A program made the position numbers and the translations under genes. A model generated the notes under the pieces. The model was not told the origin of the DNA. It saw only the letters and a list, made by a program, of their open reading frames with translations, and searched no databases. A stretch of 39,112 nt of DNA. Source: Desulfogranum japonicum DSM 18378. Its GTDB lineage: Bacteria > Desulfobacterota > Desulfobulbia > Desulfobulbales > Desulfobulbaceae. Location: NCBI RefSeq assembly GCF_000429945.1, contig NZ_AUCV01000052.1, positions 1 through 39,112 on the forward strand, read 5' to 3'. Positions 33,901 through 39,112 of this stretch are shown here, in pieces; positions within the stretch are counted from its first letter, which is position 1; every line of letters begins with the position of its first letter.

Positions 33901-34153
33901 AATGCAAAGAAGGGAAGCTCTTATCAAGGCAACCAATACCCGGTTGCGCCCTATTCTCTTGACCACCCTGACAACCACTCTGGGGCTCCTGCCCATGGCC
34001 CTCGGCATTCCTGAATATTCAATAGTCTGGGGCAGCATGGCAATGACCTTTGTTACCGGGCTCTGTACAGCAACCATTCTCACTATTATATTAGTTCCTG
34101 CCCAGTGGGACATCATTACGCACTTGACAGAAACTGCGAAGAAACAAGATTAA
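30989..34153 (+). CDS. RND efflux transporter permease (AcrB/HAE family)
   Basis: A 1054-residue inner-membrane proton antiporter, the normal size for AcrB-type pumps. The N-terminal helix is LNLLFILLIIIGTFTLLRIPVDRYP; two large periplasmic loops follow helices 1 and 7. The proton-relay Asp pair of helix 4 is present in SGIIVDDAIVVVENIYRHA, the signature of the hydrophobe/amphiphile exporters rather than metal (CusA) types. The second half repeats the fold, with GVTGVVVNDSLVLVAFINN. ATG 30989 is preferred to a GTG at 30968 because GGAG lies ahead and the N-terminus then matches the family. The substrate is unknown. Confidence 0.93.
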   Translation: MDKLVLFTLKQRVVLNLLFILLIIIGTFTLLRIPVDRYPNIHFGKMYINTYLPGASPEEVETLVTREIEDSLEELEEIDYIRSSSYQGRSNIVIKFPDNSDYRKIYDDVRIKVLSIAGNLPELADPPVFNFLDVGDWFPVVSVNVSGSHTNTTLKLVAEELKIPLAGIPEVSRVKIQGEYTREFHIQLAPGKLQQYGLTFSEVTESLGRANISLPAGHVLSSHGEFSLRVDEQFTTRQQVLATILRTDADGSFIRLADVIDEAQVTYREPYILASINGEDCVTLQVLKKEQGNALRIAAKVHEIVKNLAPFYADEQIRLTVTQDSSIRIKDSIRVLGVNLLVGIILVCGIIWLFMGLRNAALTTIGIPFAFLVTLIFMYVTGNSVNEVSLFAFILVSGIIVDDAIVVVENIYRHAKAGKPVQQAIAVGTSEVFLPVVSATLTTIAAFMPMLLMTGMVGDFFAIIPKTIVFALLASLLECLVILPCHYLEFGHSEQPAPMSPNLPVTQVEQENAVMKITRNISNQLILLTLRYRFTSQVLLILAFVTAISIFALSFMGKSNLIRIQFFPDNYSLYYVEIFAPSGTSITQTNTVVKNIAALLHEDGPEMAESALGFAGYYIDDDFTPQYGRTLGHVAVTLPPVDTRRFVDYPQNDVIKHLEYIRARLAKHIPEQFTLVVRPEKDGPPIGKDITIRVLGNNAQNVELLAGEMKHFLNTQQSVSPWIVDLRDDQGQANTIFRIQVDREKTAELGLSPQKIVEIAAATGDGQTVGLMKLADEQIDIIVKLKRPEQIDPVHLLETPIVDLPTGMIRLRDVCKVAYSVEPGILNRFQQQRSITLTANIRTASPVSPPMIVDKAMAHYDNIRQKYPGATLSFAGEHESTQKSFLSLSYAFAIAMILIYLILAAQFKSYLQPMIIIAAVVFALLGVTFGTLLSRTLFTINSFVAVIGVTGVVVNDSLVLVAFINNCYQGGMQRREALIKATNTRLRPILLTTLTTTLGLLPMALGIPEYSIVWGSMAMTFVTGLCTATILTIILVPAQWDIITHLTETAKKQD

Positions 34154-34167
34154 GGCAAAGGCAGAAG

Positions 34168-34187
34168 ACCCGTAGAGTACGGGTTTT
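34168..34187 (+). terminator. Rho-independent terminator of the RND operon
   Basis: ACCCGTA-GAG-TACGGGT is a perfect 7-bp hairpin starting 15 bp after the RND stop codon and followed directly by TTT, with a further TTTTTT run at 34196-34201. Position and structure fit termination of the regulator-adaptor-pump transcript. Confidence 0.75.
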
Positions 34188-34988
34188 GAGAAACGTTTTT
34201 TCCATTCCACGGAAAAGTGTACCCAAATATTGATAGAGGAGCCGTACGAAAATAATTCCCTATAATACTCTTCTAAGCGAATCATTCCTTGGTAACTGAT
34301 CACGGGGTTAACAACACTTATATTTCAATTAGTTCTGAGTTGTACCTGGTGCAGGTGCTTCGGATTTGGGCGAGCTCGATTTTTAAAATCCTGGGTATAA
34401 ATCTGATATGAAGATATATGAATTCAAATCATTGGGCTTTTTGAAAACCATATAAAATACCTTGTTCTGATGGAATGAAAAATGATTATTAACCCTAAAA
34501 GGCATAGGTGAAAAAAGAAGAAAACAGCCAGGCCCACTCATTATCCAGACAAGCCCCTTCTAAACACAAGATTTTTTCAAATAATAGTTGATGAAGGTTT
34601 GACAACAGCAAGCGAAATAACGTAACATAATCAACGATATGGTGGAGGTGTCATTTTTTCTGTTTTAAGGAGATCAAACTATTTTTGTCTCCATGCTTTT
34701 TATTCCAATGGAAGCTCTCGCATACCTCCCAAAAAGTACATAGGACGTAAAAGTTACGCTCCTGTGTTCCATTAGTGCCCGTCTCCAAATGACGATTTTC
34801 GTTCAAGATCAAGGCACATTCAAAATTGTACCACAGGTATATAGTCGATATCAGGGTCTATACTTATCATCGTGGTTCAACTTTTGGAAATAAGACAGCT
34901 ATCAAGCGAAAACGCCATTTATGAACAGGCACTCACTAAATATAATAAGGTTGGGCCAACTGCCCCCGTTAGAACTACAGAGAAGAAA
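34188..34988. other. Gene-poor region before the IHF/HU gene
   Basis: About 800 bp without a supported gene. Short open frames here lack ribosome sites and family features. A 30-nt imperfect hairpin at 34738-34767 (CGTAA-AAG-TTACG core, extended by AGGA/TCCT) lies in the middle, without a T run. A GTG-started extension of the next gene to 34872 is possible but its extra residues do not belong to the HU fold. The region could contain the promoter of that gene or an untranslated RNA; nothing more can be supported. Confidence 0.4.
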
Positions 34989-35291
34989 ATGAAACTTACA
35001 AAATCTCGTATAATAAAAGAGATCATTAAAAAGCATGAAGATTTTTCTCCCAAAAAAGCCAGTGATAGCCTGGAGACGTTTCTCTATTTATTTAAGAAAT
35101 GCCTTATTGAAGGCGAAAGTGTGCTGATTTCCGGATTTGGCAAGTTCATCGTAAACGATAAAAGGCAAAGACGAGGAAGAAACCCACAAACAGGAGAAGA
35201 TCTCCTCCTTGCACCAAGAAGAGTGGTAACTTTTCATACCTCTGGAAAATTAAAAGATAAAATCAATGCAGGATCGCCAGAACCGGTATGA
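34989..35291 (+). CDS. ihfA: IHF-alpha/HU-family DNA-binding protein
   Basis: A 100-residue nucleoid protein. The N-terminal helices MKLTKSRIIKEIIKKH and the core ISGFGKFIVNDKRQRRGRNPQTGEDLLL-type block (read in two parts: GFGKFIVNDKRQRRGRNP, then TGEDLLLAPRRVVTFHTSGKLK) match IHF-alpha, including the RNP tip that intercalates into DNA. ATG 34989 is preceded by AGAGAAGAAA and gives the normal length; the open frame continues upstream to a GTG at 34872, which is less likely. It stands alone between long intergenic regions. IHF bends DNA and is often required at sigma-54 promoters; whether this paralogue does that here is speculation. Confidence 0.87.
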   Translation: MKLTKSRIIKEIIKKHEDFSPKKASDSLETFLYLFKKCLIEGESVLISGFGKFIVNDKRQRRGRNPQTGEDLLLAPRRVVTFHTSGKLKDKINAGSPEPV

Positions 35292-35876
35292 GATATCATC
35301 ATACCAAAAGCGCCTGTGTCTCAATAACCGAATATTGAACACCCTTTCCAGGCATGTTGCCCTTTCGGGGTGCCTATAAAAACGGCAAGTATTTACAGAT
35401 ACTTCAACGGTGTATAACTCTCTGACTATGGCCATTGGCGCACAGCGTATTGGAGAATAAAGCATCCAGCCACAAACCAGCAATTCGTTTCGCCCAAAAT
35501 CTCTTTACCTGCTACGACAAAATGGCAAGAAAGATTTTGAGCGAAATACAATGATCAACTATCCTGAGATAGTCAAATCATAGTGGCCGCGTTCTATAAG
35601 CTGCCTCTTTGAGTTTCATGTATTTTTCATAATCAGCAGGGCTGACATTTCTCGATAGGGTGCTGCTGTAGATTCTGCATTACCTACTGATTACGAGTTA
35701 ATTTTGCTTTATAATAATTTCAACAAGTTACACACGGCTTTTTCGCCTAATATCTGAAGAAACAAGATTGTGACTCCAATAAGTTAGAATTGCGTTTGCC
35801 TAAAATTTTCAACGCCCGCCTCACCGGACTCGCGCTGTTTTCTGGGTCCAAGTGAGGGGGGGTGGTTATGGAAAAT
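35292..35876. repeat. Gene-free region with inverted repeats
   Basis: No gene is supported in 585 bp. Three dyads stand out. AGGCA (35350-35354) with TGCCT (35371-35375) plus inner CCC/GGG lies 59 bp after ihfA and may be its terminator. A 15-bp arm TTTCGCCCAAAATCT (35488-35502) matches its complement at 35532-35546 with one mismatch across a 29-nt loop. CCTCAC plus GGAC (35819-35829) pairs with GTCCAAGTGAGG (35846-35857) just beyond the 3' end of the small membrane protein gene. The cluster suggests remnants of small mobile or processed elements. Confidence 0.5.
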
Positions 35877-36212
35877 TTATTTATCATTCTTTGAATCAAA
35901 CAAAAAACCAATTATAGGTAGAAAACTAAGATTGGCTTTTAATATTGCACCAGAAACAGTATGCGCTTGCCAAAATTTCATATTTCTTTCACCATACGCC
36001 TCACTTGCCAATTTTGACCGATATGCAGGCAAGATTAGCATTATGCCTAAAAGAAATATTAATACGACAGATTCAACGAATTCACCATATGGAAAGTATA
36101 AAAAAATATCTATGCCCAAATTTTCATCTAATATAAATAAAAGTATTAAAGGAAGACCGTACATCATCAAATAAAAATATAAAAATACAATTCTTGCTAT
36201 TAAACCTGTCAT
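35877..36212 (-). CDS. Small membrane protein of unknown function
   Basis: A 111-residue hydrophobic protein I do not recognise. Three membrane segments are apparent: IVFLYFYLMMYGLPLILLFIL near 8-28, VESVVLIFLLGIMLILPAY near 46-64, and a weaker ILKANLSFLPIIGFLF near 89-104. A polar loop with SKLASEAYGERNMKFW lies between the last two. The gene is believed real because AAGGAG sits 7 nt before its ATG. Composition is more AT-rich than neighbouring genes, and it is flanked by inverted repeats on both sides, which suggests recent acquisition. It stands alone. Confidence 0.6.
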   Translation of the reverse strand: MTGLIARIVFLYFYLMMYGLPLILLFILDENLGIDIFLYFPYGEFVESVVLIFLLGIMLILPAYRSKLASEAYGERNMKFWQAHTVSGAILKANLSFLPIIGFLFDSKNDK

Positions 36213-36246
36213 AATACAGCTCCTTTATAATCCATAACGTGATGAT

Positions 36247-36263
36247 CACCGGTTTATCCGGTG
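36247..36263. repeat. Hairpin upstream of the small membrane protein gene
   Basis: CACCGG-TTTAT-CCGGTG is a perfect 6-bp stem with a 5-nt loop, enclosed by an outer ATAAC (36234-36238) and GTTAT (36273-36277) pair. The nested layout recalls an integron attC site, but the conserved RYYYAAC/GTTRRRY ends are not matched, so no such call is made. Confidence 0.45.
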
Positions 36264-36468
36264 CATTATATTGTTATTAAAACTAAATCCGTCCCCTTTC
36301 TATTTTGTGATCGTTCAAAGAGGTAAGCGTAGACTCCGTGGGCGCGCTGTAATCACTTACGTTTTTTGGGAAACGGAAGCAGGTTAAGCAGGAATAAAGA
36401 AATGTTGGCAGCCCAGCTGCTTATCAGGCCCAAAAATATCAAAAGAGAGGCTGGAGAGAGAAGGTGGC

Positions 36469-38205
36469 GTGAAAGTACTGTTAAGGTTCGACAAGAAATG
36501 GCTCCAGTTTGAGCAGCCTGAGAAATTGCTCGTGACAGACAGGGTCGATAAGGTGACTGGCTTGCTTCACCAGGCGGAAGCATCCAAGCTCTGGGTGGCG
36601 GGATTCATTTCCTATGAGGCTGCTCCCGCCTTTGATGATGCCCTTGTGACTCGCCAGCCGGAAGGGTTTCCTCTCCTTTGCCTTGGCCTGTATCGCAGCC
36701 CTGTGGTTATTAGAGCGACTCTTCCCGAGCCGGACGGCGGCTTCTCTCTGGGAGAAAAACGGACTTCAGTTACAAGGGACGAGTATGAACGGGCAATTGA
36801 TCAGATAAAAAGGCAAATTGCCCGGGGAGCAACCTATCAGGTAAATTACACCTACCGGATAAACCGGGAATTTTCAGGAGATCCGTACAGCTTTTTCTGT
36901 GCCCTTATAAAAAAGCAGCCATCGGAATATGCAGCCTATATCGCAACAGAGGATTTCGCTATCTGCTCGATATCTCCGGAGCTGTTTTTTACCCTGGAAA
37001 ATGACCTGGTTACTTTAAAGCCGATGAAGGGAACAATTGGCCGGGGCCGGACCAACAGGGAAGATCTTGAGATGGTCGGGAGGCTGAAACAATCCATAAA
37101 GGATCGTGCCGAGAATATCATGATTGTCGATATGATAAGAAATGATATTGGTCGGGTGGCCCTGCCCGGCGGGGTTACAACGGTTAGCCTGTTCGATGTT
37201 GAAAAATACCCGACGGTTCACCAGATGACATCGACGGTGACCGGGAGAGTTTGTGCAAAGGGTGACCAAGATAAAGGTCAAGGCCGTGTCTGCACCATTT
37301 TACAGGGGCTGTTTCCCTGTGCGTCTATCACAGGAGCACCGAAGGTGGATACCATGGAGATTATCCGGGACTTGGAGAGCACACCACGCAAAGTGTATAC
37401 AGGGGCGATCGGGCTTATCACACCCACGGGAGACTGCTGCTGGAACGTGGCCATCAGGACAGCGCTTATCGAAAACAATATGCTGGAGTATGGTGTAGGT
37501 GGGGGGATTGTCTGGGACTCCAGAACACAGTCTGAGTGGGTAGAAACCCTTGTAAAGGCTAAGGTGCTGGAGGGAAATTACAGAGAATTTGAACTGCTGG
37601 AGACGATTTTATGGGAGCCCGGTTCCGGCTATTTTCTTTTAAAAAAACATCTGGCCCGACTGAAATATTCTGCCGAATATTTTTCTGTACCACTGAATAT
37701 GCCAGAAATCGAACAGGCACTGGAGGAGATGGAAGAGAGGCTGAAGGATAGTCCTCACAGAGTAAGATTGCTGGTTTCAAGGCAGGGAGAGCTTAAACTT
37801 GAGATCTATCCCCAGGACATAAGTTCTTCCGGTGAATGTTCCTGTGCCCTGGCAAAGGAGCCCGTCGATTCAACCGATATATTCCTCTTTCATAAAACAA
37901 CCAACCGCACTGTATATGGAGAGAGAAAGGCCCCTTTTCCAGATGTTGACGAAGTCATCCTCTACAATGAAAGGGGCGAGGTGACAGAGGGATGTATTTC
38001 AAATATTGTTGTGAAAAGAGGAGGCAAACTCGTGACGCCCCCGACACCCTGTGGTTTACTGGCAGGTACATTCCGTGATCATCTTATCGAGGAAGGAACT
38101 GTGGCCGAAGAAGTAATTTGCGTGGAGGAACTGGCCGAGGTAGAGGAAATATATTGTATTAATTCTGTGAGAAAATGGCGGCGGGCTGCAATTACAATGG
38201 ATTAA
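36469..38205 (+). CDS. pabB: Fused aminodeoxychorismate synthase component I and 4-amino-4-deoxychorismate lyase (PabB-PabC)
   Basis: A 578-residue two-domain enzyme for p-aminobenzoate and hence folate. Residues 1-370 are the chorismate-binding PabB domain: YQVNYTYRI, SPELFF, LKPMKGTIGRG with the active Lys K187, VDMIRNDIGRV, HQMTSTVTG, FPCASITGAPK and GVGGGIVWDS are all there. PabB makes aminodeoxychorismate from chorismate and ammonia. Residues 378-578 form a class IV aminotransferase-fold PabC domain, with K476 in FHKTTNR as the pyridoxal phosphate Lys and TEGCISNIVV near 506-515; it releases pyruvate. The start is GTG at 36469 behind AAGGTGG. No PabA glutamine amidotransferase gene is adjacent, so it must be encoded elsewhere or free ammonia is used. 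It appears to be a single-gene unit. Confidence 0.92.
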   Translation: MKVLLRFDKKWLQFEQPEKLLVTDRVDKVTGLLHQAEASKLWVAGFISYEAAPAFDDALVTRQPEGFPLLCLGLYRSPVVIRATLPEPDGGFSLGEKRTSVTRDEYERAIDQIKRQIARGATYQVNYTYRINREFSGDPYSFFCALIKKQPSEYAAYIATEDFAICSISPELFFTLENDLVTLKPMKGTIGRGRTNREDLEMVGRLKQSIKDRAENIMIVDMIRNDIGRVALPGGVTTVSLFDVEKYPTVHQMTSTVTGRVCAKGDQDKGQGRVCTILQGLFPCASITGAPKVDTMEIIRDLESTPRKVYTGAIGLITPTGDCCWNVAIRTALIENNMLEYGVGGGIVWDSRTQSEWVETLVKAKVLEGNYREFELLETILWEPGSGYFLLKKHLARLKYSAEYFSVPLNMPEIEQALEEMEERLKDSPHRVRLLVSRQGELKLEIYPQDISSSGECSCALAKEPVDSTDIFLFHKTTNRTVYGERKAPFPDVDEVILYNERGEVTEGCISNIVVKRGGKLVTPPTPCGLLAGTFRDHLIEEGTVAEEVICVEELAEVEEIYCINSVRKWRRAAITMD

Positions 38206-38344
38206 TTCTGCCGTAATTATTCAAAGGGGGGGGATTATCCCTCAATTTATTCAGCTTCAGCCCAATAACTACTTGTGAGCGACACTGGGGTTAGACCGTT
38301 CTCGGGATAAAAAAGCTGTTTCCCCTCCAGTCTTTTTTGATCGA
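38206..38344. other. Junction between pabBC and the IS element
   Basis: No gene. A run of eight G residues (38226-38233) follows the pabBC stop. One end of the IS1-like element should lie in this 139-bp gap, but the other terminal repeat is outside the window, so the boundary cannot be set. Confidence 0.3.
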
Positions 38345-39112
38345 TTAAAAGGCCCTGGGCATTGTTAAAATATCGATCAATGTCAATGCATTTGAGATAA
38401 TTCCAAGCGCCACAGCAGGCACCACTCCTGTTGTCCAGTGAGGCCGAACAAAATTATGGATGATCTGGTGAACATCCAAAGTGCGCTGTAATCCATCCGT
38501 GGTTTTTGCGTAGGTATTGGTTCGCCTTCGAAATGCACTGTTCCGGCGGCGGATAGAAGCATTTTGCGCCTCAAGGTGATTTGCGTTAATTTCAGAATCT
38601 TGACAGTCGGCTGTATCTGGGTGTTCGCGCCATGGTGCATGGTATTTAGGACGCTTGCGGCCTTTCTTTTTCTGTTGGCTCCCCTTATTTTTAACGCGAG
38701 CTTTGACACCACGTGGTAGTACTCGCGGTGGGCGTCCACGTTTGCCGGTTTCCAGTACCTCAGAACATATTTCAAAAAGTACGTTCCCATATCGTCTTTC
38801 ACCATCTGAAAAAAACGTAACGTCACCAGTGTTATCAATAAAGTCACACATCTTTTCCATAACGGCTCTGAAGAGACTTTCATTTTTTTCTCCGCATTTT
38901 TGGTCTACGATGAAACTACTGCTACGTTCTATGATCACGGCTGTCCAGCCTTTAGAGGCAGACGGATCTGTTCGATTTCCCACAATGGTGTAGAGTTCGT
39001 CACCTTCAAAGGTGAGGGAAATAAAATTGAAACAAAGTGAGTACAGCATCAAAGTAGATTTTTGTTCCGCAAATCGTCTCTCCCAATTTGAAATCGTTTT
39101 TTTGTCAGCTCC
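38345..39112 (-). CDS. IS1-like DDE transposase, N-terminus cut by window edge
   Basis: The minus-strand frame is open to base 39112 with no stop, so this is the last ~255 residues of a longer protein. The piece at the edge (KTISNWERRF) looks like the end of a helix-turn-helix. FEGDELYTIVGNR and GWTAVIIER carry the first catalytic Asp, FFSDGERRYGNVLF the second, and NHLEAQNASIRRRNSAF the Glu; RRRTNTYAKTTDGLQRTLDV is the standard C-terminal block of this IS1-related group. The insert GKRGRPPRVLPRGVKARV between the second Asp and Glu is Lys/Arg-rich. No frameshift is seen, so the element may be active. Confidence 0.78.
   Translation of the reverse strand, partial: GADKKTISNWERRFAEQKSTLMLYSLCFNFISLTFEGDELYTIVGNRTDPSASKGWTAVIIERSSSFIVDQKCGEKNESLFRAVMEKMCDFIDNTGDVTFFSDGERRYGNVLFEICSEVLETGKRGRPPRVLPRGVKARVKNKGSQQKKKGRKRPKYHAPWREHPDTADCQDSEINANHLEAQNASIRRRNSAFRRRTNTYAKTTDGLQRTLDVHQIIHNFVRPHWTTGVVPAVALGIISNALTLIDILTMPRAF

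Noticed and set aside
34091-34303. 70-codon minus-strand open frame over the RND terminator
   Set aside because: It overlaps the 3' end of the RND gene and the terminator and has no family features.
36231-36280. Possible integron attC site
   Set aside because: The nested stem layout is suggestive, but the RYYYAAC and GTTRRRY ends are not matched and no integrase or second cassette is visible.
36353-36583. Minus-strand frame ending in a membrane-like segment (LLIFLGLISSWAANISLFLL)
   Set aside because: Its start lies inside pabBC and only about 36 residues fall outside that gene. It could be the tail of a lost membrane protein, but there is not enough to call a pseudogene.

Overview
The window looks like a stretch of chromosome from a Gram-negative bacterium of moderate G+C, most likely a Desulfobacterota (deltaproteobacterial) anaerobe. 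The grounds are TonB/RND envelope systems, abundant PAS-type signalling genes, an FmdE-family protein next to a BtuCDF-type importer, and sigma-54 promoters. This placement is an impression from gene content; no rRNA or ribosomal protein gene is present to fix it. Pieces of two unrelated transposases lie at the two ends.

Left third (about 900-12250, + strand): an apparent allantoin-utilisation operon. It carries PuuE-type allantoinase, a complete Liv-type ABC importer (binding protein, two permeases, two ATPases), an allantoin/hydantoin racemase, a malate-synthase-family enzyme, ureidoglycine aminohydrolase (AllE), an M20 amidohydrolase of the allantoate/ureidoglycolate type, and a GntR/FCD regulator. 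A near-consensus -24/-12 (sigma-54) promoter sits upstream of puuE, and an inverted repeat lies on the predicted transcription start. The inferred pathway is allantoin import, racemisation, ring opening, two ammonia-releasing steps, and condensation of glyoxylate with acetyl-CoA to malate. No urate oxidase, urease or AllA-type lyase is visible.

Middle (12380-19450): a methyltransferase on the minus strand, then a 1251-residue fusion of an Amt ammonium transporter to three PAS-like regions, GGDEF and EAL. This fusion has its own sigma-54 promoter. A cytoplasmic PAS-PAS-histidine kinase-receiver protein follows, with a promoter whose -10 is buried in a perfect palindrome. Nitrogen limitation therefore appears to control both the allantoin operon and the ammonium sensor/transporter.

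Middle right (19458-28386, minus strand): a TonB-energised uptake locus. In transcription order it has a small protein with a sulfite-oxidase/molybdopterin-type fold, a TonB-dependent receptor, an FmdE-family zinc-finger protein, a methyltransferase, a BtuF/FecB-type binding protein, a FecCD-type permease, an ATPase, ExbB, ExbD and TonB. The first two genes are preceded by nearly identical 23-bp operators, CGTTATTC-N7-GAACAACG, that resemble molybdate-regulator (ModE) boxes. This is the best candidate here for an undescribed system: TonB-dependent uptake of a molybdenum or tungsten species.

Right (28750-39112): a long perfect inverted repeat, then a PAS-LuxR regulator with an RND adaptor and RND pump (terminator at 34168), an IHF/HU-family gene, repeat-rich gene-poor DNA with one small membrane protein gene, a fused PabB-PabC gene for p-aminobenzoate synthesis, and an IS1-like transposase cut by the window edge.
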